Below, piece after piece: positions 51,647 through 59,823 of a stretch of 64,000 bases of DNA. The DNA comes from Methanocorpusculum labreanum Z (GTDB lineage Archaea; Halobacteriota; Methanomicrobia; Methanomicrobiales; Methanocorpusculaceae). The stretch is from positions 759,921-823,920 of the forward strand of contig NC_008942.1 in assembly GCF_000015765.1 (NCBI RefSeq), in the 5' to 3' direction. Position numbers and translations under genes: made by a program. The notes under the pieces are model-generated. The model searched no databases and had not been told where the DNA came from. It saw only the letters and a list, made by a program, of their open reading frames with translations. Position 1 is the stretch's first letter, and every line of letters begins with the position of its first letter.

Positions 51647-51970
51647 ATGGCAACAGACAGAGAAAACGCCGTGTTCGAAGCGGCAATCAAACTCGGGGCG
51701 CTCTACCATCAGTTCGTGGGAACGCCCATCTCACGTTCGACCGCAGAGATCGTTGAGGCCGCAATCGAAAGTGCGGTCTCTCTTCAGCCGTATGTGACGA
51801 AGATCACGGTCCGGCTGGACAAATCCTTAATGAATGAAAATCCGTTCGGCTACTCGGAACTTACCGGGGCGATGTACGATGCCGTTATCGAAACGAAGTA
51901 CGGCGACGCGGTCTGCCGTGCAAGCCTGAAGTTCGAGAACGGCTATCCGCTGATGAAGATCATCGAGTAA
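51647..51970 (+). CDS. mptD: Archaeal dihydroneopterin aldolase MptD
   Basis: 107 residues of the DUF372 family: AAIKLGALYHQFVGTPISRS and AAIESAVSLQPYVTKITVRL. It converts 7,8-dihydro-D-neopterin to 6-hydroxymethyl-7,8-dihydropterin in methanopterin synthesis. It is 5 bp after mcm and its stop overlaps the next ATG by one base (TAATG). Confidence 0.93.
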   Translation: MATDRENAVFEAAIKLGALYHQFVGTPISRSTAEIVEAAIESAVSLQPYVTKITVRLDKSLMNENPFGYSELTGAMYDAVIETKYGDAVCRASLKFENGYPLMKIIE

Positions 51971-52791
51971 TGGAAAAATTTCCGATCCTCGACGATCATT
52001 TTCATATCAACCGGAGAACGGGCGTCGGCCCGTCGGTCGTGAAAGAGTTCATGCGTTCCGGCGGGACGCACATAGTGCTCGTTTCGCTCCCCTCCTGGTC
52101 GTGCGGTGTTACGCCGGTCACGCCCGATGACTACCGTGAGGTCTTCGACGAGCTGCTGACGGTTTCGGCGATGGTGAACGAACTCGGATGCGTCTGTTAT
52201 CCGGTCGCGGGCGTCCACCCGGCCGAGATCGGGCGGCTTTCAGAGAGGCTCGGACTTTCGGCTGCCGAGGAGCTGATGTGCGGGGCGCTGGATGTCGCCG
52301 CCGAGTATGTCCGCGAGGGCAAATGTATCGGGCTGAAGTCCGGCCGGCCGCATTATCCGGTGACGCCCGATGTCTGGGAAGCGTCAAACCGTGTTCTTGA
52401 AAGAGCCCTTACGCTGTCGGGCGAGCTTGGCTGTTCTCTGCAGATCCATGCCGAGTCCGGCCCGTGCGAGGACGTGCCGGATCTCGCAAAATCCTGCGGG
52501 ATGGATCCGTCCCGGGTCGTGAAGCATTTTGCGACCTGCGAGACGCCGCTTCATCCATCGATCACGGTCAGAGAGCCGTTTTTGAATCAGTGGTTTGCGG
52601 AAAAACGGGAGTTCACGCTCGAGAGTGATTATATGGATGATCTATCAAGGCCGGGTGCGGTGAACGGACCTCGGTCGGTCCCTCGCAGGATGCAGAAACT
52701 TCTTCAGGAAGGCGCAGTAAATCCCGAGGATATGTGGCGTGTTCACGGCTCGGTGCCGAAACGGATATACGGCGTCTATTTCGATATTTGA
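51970..52791 (+). CDS. TatD-like metal-dependent hydrolase
   Basis: 273 residues. Metal ligand motif DDHFHINRRTG near the start, GVHPAEIG, then GLKSGRPHYP, LQIHAESG and VVKHFATCE in the order seen in archaeal TIM-barrel hydrolases related to TatD. Final metal Asp in LESDYMDD. Substrate unknown. Overlaps mptD by one base. Confidence 0.85.
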   Translation: MEKFPILDDHFHINRRTGVGPSVVKEFMRSGGTHIVLVSLPSWSCGVTPVTPDDYREVFDELLTVSAMVNELGCVCYPVAGVHPAEIGRLSERLGLSAAEELMCGALDVAAEYVREGKCIGLKSGRPHYPVTPDVWEASNRVLERALTLSGELGCSLQIHAESGPCEDVPDLAKSCGMDPSRVVKHFATCETPLHPSITVREPFLNQWFAEKREFTLESDYMDDLSRPGAVNGPRSVPRRMQKLLQEGAVNPEDMWRVHGSVPKRIYGVYFDI

Positions 52792-52897
52792 TAGTTAGAA
52801 GATAATTCGATATTATTTTTCTTTATTTTCGCGGTATGTCTTATATTGTTTGAGAATAATTTTGAATTTTGTTCACAACAAATAGTATTATGTAGAT

Positions 52898-53131
52898 GCG
52901 GGTCTATTAGTCAATTGGAGATAAAATGTTTGGCATGTGCTCTTGAGTTATGCCATTAAGGTTTACGCCCGGAGAAATCCCGCGGCGATCAAAAAGCAAT
53001 GATGCCCCTTCATTTGTTGTTTGATTGCGATAACCGCGCCTGAAAAGAAGGCGATAAATTCAAAACTTATAACGGATGGATAGAAACATTTGCGGGTGAG
53101 CCAGCCCATTGGGGGGAGGGTAACACCCAAT
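52898..53131 (+). ncRNA. Candidate structured RNA in the leader of the asparagine-synthetase genes
   Basis: A G+C-rich stretch of about 230 bases in an AT-rich, gene-free gap of 503 bp. Hairpins: GCGGG with CCCGC (52898 and 52979) enclosing GGCAT/ATGCC (52932-52954); CGCGGCGATCAAA pairing with TTTGATTGCGATAACCGCG (52981-53038); CGCCT/AGGCG alternative (53037-53053); ATTGGG/CCCAAT (53108-53131). No open frame fits. The 5' part has a D-arm-like text but no T loop, so it is not a tRNA. No known family recognised. Confidence 0.35.
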
Positions 53132-53181
53132 CTCCACGTTACGTATCATTTTCTCTTTTCTGAATGCTGTTTATTTATAAT

Positions 53182-53259
53182 GTTACAAATCGTAACGCTA
53201 TTTTTCACCACAATTACATTTTGTAACATACTTGCGAACAGATGGTTACAAAATGTTAC
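53182..53259 (+). promoter_or_regulatory. Three repeated GTTACAAA-type operator palindromes
   Basis: GTTACAAATCGTAAC (53182-53196), TTACATTTTGTAAC (53215-53228, inverted) and GTTACAAAATGTTAC (53245-53259) are variants of one site spaced about 32 and 30 bases, ending 35 bases before ATG 53295. Regular spacing near three helical turns suggests cooperative binding of one regulator over the promoter. The small gene just downstream could encode it. Confidence 0.6.
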
Positions 53260-53294
53260 ATATAAATCATCAGGCTTCGAATATTAGATACAGC

Positions 53295-53495
53295 ATGGCA
53301 ACGAAAGTCGTACGCGTCTCAGAGGATGCAATCGAGATCACCGGCAGATATGCCAAAGACATCAGCGAAGGGATCCGGATGATGCAGAAACTCATTGAGG
53401 AAAAAAGCACGCCGCAGATCGATATGAAAGCTCTCGAGAAGATGATGAGAGACTGCATCGCCGAAGAGTTTGAAAACCTCCAGAGGGGGTACTGA
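53295..53495 (+). CDS. Small ribbon-helix-helix-like protein
   Basis: 66 residues. Starts MATKVVRVSEDAIEITGRYA, a short strand followed by two helices, like an RHH regulator or antitoxin; the second half is a charged helix (MKALEKMMRDCIAEEF). TGA touches the ATG of the asparagine-synthetase gene. A DNA-binding role at the repeated palindromes upstream is inferred. Confidence 0.65.
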   Translation: MATKVVRVSEDAIEITGRYAKDISEGIRMMQKLIEEKSTPQIDMKALEKMMRDCIAEEFENLQRGY

Positions 53496-54455
53496 ATGCA
53501 GCTTACCGGCTGGATGGAAGAGAACGGCCGGCTGCTCGACCGTGCCGAGATCGAAATCTTTTCTGTATCCAGACTCTCGGCATGCGGCGGCGAGTTTCTT
53601 CTGGAGACGGATGATTGCTTCATCCGCGACAAATACCACATCATGCCCGGGAACCCAAAAGGGAAGCCGGTCATCACCGCCGAACCAATAGTTTCCGGCA
53701 TGTCCCTCGATGAAGCGATCCAAACGGCCGTTTCGCTCCGGGCATCCGATGACGCCGTGACCACGCTTTCAGGCGGCGTGGACTCATCCCTCGTCGCTGC
53801 CCTTGCCGGACTCCCCTGCATCGCGGTAGGGCTTTCCGGTTCGCATGATCTTATCGCCGCACAACAGACTGCCGAGATCCTCGACCTCCCGATCACCGTA
53901 AAAGAGATTGGTATCGACGATATTCGGGCGGCACTCGACGACGTTCTTGAAATCATCCCGCGGGTCACACCGCTCGACGTCGAGATCGGGATCACCGGAT
54001 ACTTCATCGCCGCTCTCGCAAAAGAGACCGGGGCAAAAAGGATACTTACCGGTCAGGCAGCCGATGAACTCTTCGGCGGATACGCACGATACGGCAGATC
54101 CTCCGATCTTCGTGCCGATCTTGAAGCCGACTTTGCCGGCCTTGTCCAGCAAAGGGAAAGGGACGCGGCGGTTGCCTCGCATTTCGGCGTCTGGTATTCC
54201 CTGCCCTTTATGGACGAGCGGGTCGTTCGTGCATCCCGGACGTTCAGCCCCGAAGAACTGGTAAAGGGCGACCTTCGAAAGATCGCCATTCGAAGTGTTG
54301 CCGCCAAACATCTCCCGGAAGAGATCGCCTGGAGACCAAAAAAAGCCATGCAGTATGGAAGCGGCATCTCCTCGGCGTTAGCAAAAATCGCAAAATCGGA
54401 AGGATGCAAAGGATGCCGGGAACTGATTCAAAAACTCGTCCCGGATAAGCTATAA
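53496..54455 (+). CDS. Asparagine-synthetase-type ATP pyrophosphatase protein
   Basis: 319 residues. PP-loop LSGGVDSSLVAALAG and GQAADELFGGYARYG are those of the asparagine synthetase C-terminal domain; the N-terminal glutaminase domain is absent, so ammonia or another amine would be used. Archaeal single-domain forms exist with unknown or tRNA-related roles. Directly follows the small RHH-like gene. Confidence 0.88.
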   Translation: MQLTGWMEENGRLLDRAEIEIFSVSRLSACGGEFLLETDDCFIRDKYHIMPGNPKGKPVITAEPIVSGMSLDEAIQTAVSLRASDDAVTTLSGGVDSSLVAALAGLPCIAVGLSGSHDLIAAQQTAEILDLPITVKEIGIDDIRAALDDVLEIIPRVTPLDVEIGITGYFIAALAKETGAKRILTGQAADELFGGYARYGRSSDLRADLEADFAGLVQQRERDAAVASHFGVWYSLPFMDERVVRASRTFSPEELVKGDLRKIAIRSVAAKHLPEEIAWRPKKAMQYGSGISSALAKIAKSEGCKGCRELIQKLVPDKL

Positions 54456-54482
54456 GTTGGCCCGGTCCAATATCAATAAGAA

Positions 54483-54770
54483 ATGACTGATATATCCGGA
54501 TTTGAACTGACCGGCCTCGCAGGTATAATCGGCTTCATCCTTATCTGTCTCATCCTCGTCATCGTGTTTACAAAACTGGAACAGAGATTCGCCAAAAAAC
54601 CTGCTTCTAACAAGCAGCCCGCTCCTGAGGTGCCACGAAAGGAAAACGAATCCGCTCCCTCCGAGGAGGGACAGCCCGTATTCATCGTCGGCCAGGTGTA
54701 TCAGATGGAGGACGGATCCCTCGCAGAGTATGCCGCTGACGGGACGTTTCGCAAAATAAAAGAGAAGTGA
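54483..54770 (+). CDS. Small single-helix membrane protein
   Basis: 95 residues. One membrane helix (about 11-31, GLAGIIGFILICLILVIVF) then a Lys/Pro/Glu-rich tail and a small compact end FIVGQVYQMEDGSLAEYAAD. Probably the tail is in the cytoplasm. Unknown function; 27 bp after the asparagine-synthetase gene. Confidence 0.65.
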   Translation: MTDISGFELTGLAGIIGFILICLILVIVFTKLEQRFAKKPASNKQPAPEVPRKENESAPSEEGQPVFIVGQVYQMEDGSLAEYAADGTFRKIKEK

Positions 54771-54801
54771 TCCTGGAAATTTGAGATGAGGGTGGAACCC
54801 C

Positions 54802-55242
54802 TTACCCTGCCGTTGTGGAGTTATACAGGTCGGCGACGACGCCGTCTTTAAACGTCCCGACAACTATCACCGAGTATATCGTATCGCCTATATTTGGAGG
54901 AATTTTATAGGTGATTCTGATTCCCGGACTGTAGGTTTCCGGCAGATTGACCGGTTCGGCCTTAATTCCGTTGATATAAACGTCCAGCAGTACAAGACCT
55001 GCCATATCCTTGCCGCTTACGAGCTCGAGTTCGATCTGCTGATCATCGGAGCTTGCGGTCAGTCCTACGATTTTTATGATATATGCGCCGCCGCTGTAGG
55101 TATTGAGGATGAACATACTTACGATGATGGTCAAAAGAATCGCGATGGCCAAACCTAAAGCAAAACCTATCAGTGTCGGAGCAGGAAGGGTCTTTCCGGA
55201 AAAATAGTCCCAAAAGACATCAAGGAACGTTGCCACTGTCAC
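54802..55242 (-). CDS. Membrane-anchored protein with pilin-like architecture
   Basis: 146 residues. A hydrophobic helix at about 23-47 (TLIGFALGLAIAILLTIIVS) then a beta-rich domain. The layout recalls archaeal type IV pilin-like or secreted small proteins, but no clear processing site is present. Converges on the small membrane protein gene. Confidence 0.6.
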   Translation of the reverse strand: MTVATFLDVFWDYFSGKTLPAPTLIGFALGLAIAILLTIIVSMFILNTYSGGAYIIKIVGLTASSDDQQIELELVSGKDMAGLVLLDVYINGIKAEPVNLPETYSPGIRITYKIPPNIGDTIYSVIVVGTFKDGVVADLYNSTTAG

Positions 55243-55359
55243 GGAATTGGAGTTAATTAACTATAAACATTCTCTTACAGACACTTTCGATTCCGCGAAA
55301 TATCAGGTACGAATGGGTATTCCGCTTCCCTTATCATGCAAAAAAACCAATAGGAACGC

Positions 55360-56286
55360 ATGATTTGTATTGTCACCGGAGGAGCGGGATTCATCGGCTC
55401 GCATTTGGTGGATCTCCTTGTTGAAAACCATCATCAGGTCATTGTGATCGACTCGATGGTTGCCGGAAGAATGGCCAATATCGAAAAGAATCTTGCAGAG
55501 ATAACCTTCGTTCAGGCCGACTTGCTTGAAGACGGCTGGCAGAAGCATTTCGCCGGCGCCGACAGAGTATATCACATCGCGGCCGATCCGGATGTCCGCG
55601 GCTCCGCACGCAAATCCTTTGAGGTGTATGAGAACAACGTGACGGCAACTATCCGGGTCCTCGAAGCGATGAAGGAGCACGGCGTGAAAGAGATCGTTTT
55701 CACGTCGACTTCCACCGTGTACGGCGAAGCTTCGGTGATCCCGACGCCCGAGACCTACTCTCCCATGATCCCGATCTCGATCTACGGGGCAAGCAAACTT
55801 GCCTGCGAAGCGATGATCTCTTCGTATGCTGCGACCTACGGCTGGAAGGCCTGGGTCTACCGGTTTGCAAACATCGTCGGCGCCCGCAGTACGCACGGGA
55901 TCATCTATGACTTCGTCCAGAAACTCAGAGCGAACCCTAAGGAGCTGGAGATCCTCGGCGACGGGCGGCAGAGCAAATCCTATCTTGCCGTTGAAAACTG
56001 CGTGAAGGCGATGATCTTCGCACCCGAGGTCTCGAACGACACCTTCAACTTCTTCAATATCGGATCGGAAGACTGGGTGAACGTGAAAAGGATCGCAGAA
56101 CTGATCGTCGAGGAGATGGGATTGGAAAATGTGAAGTTCAACTTCACCGGCGGCGACAGAGGGTGGGTCGGAGATGTTCCCCTGATGAGACTCGGCGTCG
56201 ACAAAATGAAGTCGCTCGGCTGGGACCCGGAGATCACTTCCGAAGAGAGCGTCCGGCGTGCGATCCGGGCCACGATTGCTGAGTGA
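55360..56286 (+). CDS. NAD-dependent sugar-nucleotide epimerase
   Basis: 308 residues. Extended SDR with TGGAGFIGSHLVDLL, catalytic Thr/Ser in TSTSTVYGEA and Tyr-x3-Lys in YGASKLACE. Close to UDP-glucose/UDP-glucuronate 4-epimerases of archaea, which supply sugars for glycans. Single gene, divergent from the minus-strand protein at 54802-55242. Confidence 0.9.
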   Translation: MICIVTGGAGFIGSHLVDLLVENHHQVIVIDSMVAGRMANIEKNLAEITFVQADLLEDGWQKHFAGADRVYHIAADPDVRGSARKSFEVYENNVTATIRVLEAMKEHGVKEIVFTSTSTVYGEASVIPTPETYSPMIPISIYGASKLACEAMISSYAATYGWKAWVYRFANIVGARSTHGIIYDFVQKLRANPKELEILGDGRQSKSYLAVENCVKAMIFAPEVSNDTFNFFNIGSEDWVNVKRIAELIVEEMGLENVKFNFTGGDRGWVGDVPLMRLGVDKMKSLGWDPEITSEESVRRAIRATIAE

Positions 56287-56427
56287 AGAATAAAAATACT
56301 CAGAAAATTCTATTCAATCCATCCTATTTTTGAATATACTTTCCAACTATTCATTATCTAATTTATTTCAAGCGAAATTTGTCATATACTCTAACAAAAA
56401 AATACCTTTTCCGAATACAAAGCCCAA

Positions 56428-56484
56428 GGATATATCCACCGCGGGACGCTCCGCGCCGAAGTCGCGTCCCCGCACCCCGAAAAA
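56428..56484 (+). repeat. Intergenic repeat block B
   Basis: GGATATATCCACCGCGGGAC, GCTCCGCGCCGAAGTCGCGT, CCCCGCACCCCG. Without the hairpin module or block D. It lies in the 270-bp gap between the epimerase and DUF368 genes, which converge. Confidence 0.8.
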
Positions 56485-56556
56485 GAGAGATAGATTACAA
56501 CGTGTGATTCCTCATTATCAAAAAAGTATTTTGACCAAAAAAGTCAGTGTCGGTTT

Positions 56557-57441
56557 TTACGCCGATTTCTTCTCTGCTCTCTTCTTCATAAACTGCAGTC
56601 CGGCAAGGATCGCCGCTCCAAGTAAGAAGAACAGAATGCTGAACGTTTCAAAACTCATTGCAGGTCTTGGCACATCCAGCGTGGTCGCGCCCAGAACGAT
56701 CGCATACAGCGAGCCGATCAGAAGCCCGATACTCAGATAGATCGTCTGAGACCGGTATTTTTCCAGACAGTGCCGCAGAAGTTTCGCGATAAAAACGAGC
56801 CCCGTGATCATCCCAAGACCGAAAACGATCAGCATCGGCACATACTGGAACTGGAGATGAACGACTGCGCTCACTGCCGAGATCAACGGGACATACAGCC
56901 CCATGATCAGAAGCATCGTCGAGCCTGAGATCCCTGGAAGAACCATCACCGAGATCGAAAGCACCGCGGCAATGAAAAGAAACAGACCGAGCTGGGGAGA
57001 AATCTGGGTCAGATCGACCGAACTTTCCCGGGTCACCGGATTGAAGTACATCAGAAGAGGAACCGCCGCCACGCCGATCACCGCAAAGATACTGTGCAGA
57101 TAGTGTTTCTTCAGGACCTCTTTTTCCTCCATCACCACGATTGGAACGGCGCAGACGGTCAGACCGATGAAAAGCGAACTTATTTCATACACATACGTAT
57201 CGAAAAGATTTGCGAGGATCACGGCGCAAATGAGAAACGCAGCGGCCCAGCCGACGGCAAGTTTCAGCAGGAAAGGAAGCGCCGCCTTTTTTTCCGCCAT
57301 CGTCCCGGTCAGCAGATCATCCACCGAGGAGATGAATTTATCATAAAATCCAAGTAAAAATGCGATCGTCCCGCCGGAAACTCCCGGCACGCTGTCGGCG
57401 ACCGCCATGCACGCTCCTCTGATGATATCCATACTTATCAT
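56557..57441 (-). CDS. DUF368 polyprenyl-phosphate translocase-like membrane protein
   Basis: 294 residues with about eight helices. Family motif MAVADSVPGVSGGTIAFLLG at the N-terminus, repeated as VLPGISGSTMLLIMG in the second half. Bacterial DUF368 (PopT) proteins return undecaprenyl phosphate across the membrane. In archaea a dolichol-type carrier for glycosylation would be the expected lipid. Basic short C-terminus. Confidence 0.85.
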   Translation of the reverse strand: MISMDIIRGACMAVADSVPGVSGGTIAFLLGFYDKFISSVDDLLTGTMAEKKAALPFLLKLAVGWAAAFLICAVILANLFDTYVYEISSLFIGLTVCAVPIVVMEEKEVLKKHYLHSIFAVIGVAAVPLLMYFNPVTRESSVDLTQISPQLGLFLFIAAVLSISVMVLPGISGSTMLLIMGLYVPLISAVSAVVHLQFQYVPMLIVFGLGMITGLVFIAKLLRHCLEKYRSQTIYLSIGLLIGSLYAIVLGATTLDVPRPAMSFETFSILFFLLGAAILAGLQFMKKRAEKKSA

Positions 57442-57539
57442 ATGTATTGGACGTGCCTTCCATAATTATCGTTCGTTCTTTCTGTGTCGCAACCAAGTAA
57501 TTTATTCCGCGAACGCCCAGATATATAAGAGAGATTCCC

Positions 57540-58703
57540 ATGAAATATATTCTAATTCTGGCTGACGGTGCAGCAGACGAGCCTCTTGCAGAGCTTGGGG
57601 GCAAGACCCCGCTCGAAGCGGCAAATAAACCCAATATGGACAGGATCGCCCGCGAAGGAAGATGCGGCATGCTGAAAACGGTGGACGACTCGCTGTCCCC
57701 GGGATCCGATGTCGCCAATATGTCGATCCTCGGCTATGATCCGATGAAATACTATACAGGCCGCGGAGCGATCGAAGCGCTCAGCATGGGGATTCCCTTT
57801 AAAGAGGGCGACCTTGCCTACCGGTGCAATCTGGTCACGGTCGAGAATGGGAAGATGAAGGATTTCGCCGCCGGCCATATCACAAGTATTGAGGGAGCAC
57901 AGCTTTTCGAGACGCTCAAAGAGAAGATTCCAGAAGCAGGCTGGTACTCCGGCGTCTCCTACCGAAATGTCATGATGCTTCCAAACGGCAAAGGATCAGA
58001 TACGACCGCACCCCACGACATCGTCGGCGAGGTCATCAATGAGTATCTCCCGAAAGGTGAGGATGCCGAGCGTCTGATGAACTTCATCGTTCGGGCCTCC
58101 GATGCCTTCGAGAACCACCCGGTAAATAAGCAGCGTATCGCCGCAGGGAAAAACCCGGCGACGACGATCTGGCCGTGGAGCGGAGGGTCGAAGCCCGCGA
58201 TGCCGCCCTTCTCTGAAAAATATCACAAGAAGGGAGCGGTCATCTCTGCGGTCGATCTGCTGTTCGGTCTTGCAAAATGCGCCGGCATGGAAGTCGTCAC
58301 GGTCCCCGGAGCAACCGGGTATCTCGATACGAACTTCCTTGGAAAAGCACAGGCGGCAGTCGAGACCGCGAACGGCGATGCGGACTTCGTGTACATGCAT
58401 GTCGAGGCAACCGACGAGGCAGGACACCTCGGAAGCTTGGAAGAGAAGATCAAAGCGATCGAGAATCTGGACAAGGCGATCGGGTATATCCTCGACAACT
58501 TCGACGGCTGCATTATGCTGATGCCCGACCACCCGACCCCGATCGCGAAAAAGACCCACACGAACGACCCGGTCCCGTTCGCGATCCGCGGACTCGGCGA
58601 GCCGGACGAAGTCTCTGTCTACACCGAAAAAGAGGTGCAGGCGAAGGGTTCCTACGGACTGATCCAGGCGGTCGATCTCCTGGATATGGTGTTCAAGGAG
58701 TAG
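57540..58703 (+). CDS. apgM: Cofactor-independent phosphoglycerate mutase, archaeal type
   Basis: 387 residues. LILADGAADEPL, EAANKPNMDRIA, and PGSDVANMSILGYDP (metal-site and Ser region) with the C-terminal DGCIMLMPDHPTPI match archaeal ApgM. It interconverts 3- and 2-phosphoglycerate in central carbon metabolism. A TATA-like AGATATATAAG lies only about ten bases upstream, pointing to a very short or absent leader, or a promoter further up. The next gene begins 4 bp later. Confidence 0.95.
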   Translation: MKYILILADGAADEPLAELGGKTPLEAANKPNMDRIAREGRCGMLKTVDDSLSPGSDVANMSILGYDPMKYYTGRGAIEALSMGIPFKEGDLAYRCNLVTVENGKMKDFAAGHITSIEGAQLFETLKEKIPEAGWYSGVSYRNVMMLPNGKGSDTTAPHDIVGEVINEYLPKGEDAERLMNFIVRASDAFENHPVNKQRIAAGKNPATTIWPWSGGSKPAMPPFSEKYHKKGAVISAVDLLFGLAKCAGMEVVTVPGATGYLDTNFLGKAQAAVETANGDADFVYMHVEATDEAGHLGSLEEKIKAIENLDKAIGYILDNFDGCIMLMPDHPTPIAKKTHTNDPVPFAIRGLGEPDEVSVYTEKEVQAKGSYGLIQAVDLLDMVFKE

Positions 58704-58707
58704 GCGG

Positions 58708-59424
58708 ATGCGGGAAGAGGTCACAGCCTTCATCGAAGCGTATGTGAAGGACGCTTCCTACTTACGAAAACCGCTGGTCGGTTTTGCCGACTGCGCTTCC
58801 CCGATGTTTCCGGCCCTGAAAAACGTCGTGATGCCGGGACATCTTATGCCGGCCGAGATCCTTTCCGATCCGACGGTCGTCATTTCCTATTTTTTGCCGT
58901 TTCAAAAGGAGGTTGCCCTTTCGAATGTTTCCGGGAGATACGCCTCGAAGCGTTGGACCGAGTGTTATGTCGAGACGAACCGGCTGATCGCTTACCTGAA
59001 TGCCGCTTTGATCGATTATCTGAAGGATCGCGGATTTCGGGCAGCATATTCGGAGAATGCTATACATCTGGACGACCAGACCCTGATGAGCTGCTGGTCC
59101 CAGCGGCACGTCGCGGAGATCGCGGGTCTCGGGAAATTCGGTCTGAACAATCTTCTGATCACCCGGGTCGGTTCGTGCGGCCGGTTCGGTTCGCTTGTTA
59201 CGGATCTGCCTATCACGCCGGATGTGCCGGAAACGGAAGAACGGTGTTTGTATAAGCTGACCGGCAAGTGTTTGAAGTGCGTGAAAAACTGCCCGACGGG
59301 AGCATTGACCGAGGACAAGTTTGACCGGTGGGTCTGCTTTTCGCTGTGTCAGGAAAATGAGATGCGATACGGGGCGAATGACTGCGGGAAATGCGCCGTG
59401 GATATCCCGTGCGGGTTTCTCTGA
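58708..59424 (+). CDS. Epoxyqueuosine-reductase-like 4Fe-4S protein
   Basis: 238 residues. C-terminal ferredoxin-like cluster motif CLKCVKNCPTGAL (Cys188, Cys191, Cys195) and further Cys in SLCQENEM, NDCGKC and IPCGF. The AEIAGLGKFGLNNLLIT segment resembles QueG, but the protein is much shorter than QueG (about 380) and lacks its cobalamin domain layout, so a different redox role is likely. Co-transcribed with apgM. Confidence 0.8.
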   Translation: MREEVTAFIEAYVKDASYLRKPLVGFADCASPMFPALKNVVMPGHLMPAEILSDPTVVISYFLPFQKEVALSNVSGRYASKRWTECYVETNRLIAYLNAALIDYLKDRGFRAAYSENAIHLDDQTLMSCWSQRHVAEIAGLGKFGLNNLLITRVGSCGRFGSLVTDLPITPDVPETEERCLYKLTGKCLKCVKNCPTGALTEDKFDRWVCFSLCQENEMRYGANDCGKCAVDIPCGFL

Positions 59425-59487
59425 AAGGGTTTGGGCGGTGTTGGGGCGAGTTTAATTCGGGAAGGGTATGGCTGGTTGTGGACACAA

Positions 59488-59686
59488 GAGAAAAACCAAC
59501 CGCGAATCGGCGCAAATCCGCCCTTCGGGCGAGATAATCGGATTTGCTTCTCCTCACTCTCGCAAGTCTCTCGCAAGGCAAAGCCTTGCTCGGCTGAGGC
59601 CTCCCCTGCGGGTCAGCCCGCCCTCGACTTGCTCGTCCCTTCATCGGGACCGTTCGGGCAAATCCTGTCGCCGCCCCAGCGGCTCC
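59488..59686 (+). repeat. Intergenic repeat block A with an inserted hairpin module
   Basis: Begins GAGAAAAACCAACCGCGAAT and ends CCTGTCGCCGCCCCAGCGGC, same ends as 44615-44762 and the inverse of 46788-46942. At the second variable hairpin it carries an added module GCAAGGC-AAA-GCCTTGC, TCGGCTGAGGCCTCCCCTGC, GGGTCAGCCCGCC, which makes it about 50 bp longer. It ends 137 bp before hsdM. Confidence 0.8.
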
Positions 59687-59823
59687 TTTTATTGATTGCT
59701 GTAAAAATGTATAATATATCAATACTTCGCGATACAAAAAGTAATCCTCGCGGTTTTTATAAGTTGCCACACCCCAATTAATACTACAGAGATTTCTATT
59801 GAATAATTTAGGGATAGCCAAAA

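Noticed and set aside
52898-52983. Possible tRNA before the asparagine-synthetase genes
   Set aside because: It has GCGGG/CCCGC ends and a D-arm-like text, but no T loop, no proper anticodon arm and mismatches in the acceptor stem. Kept only as a structured-RNA candidate.
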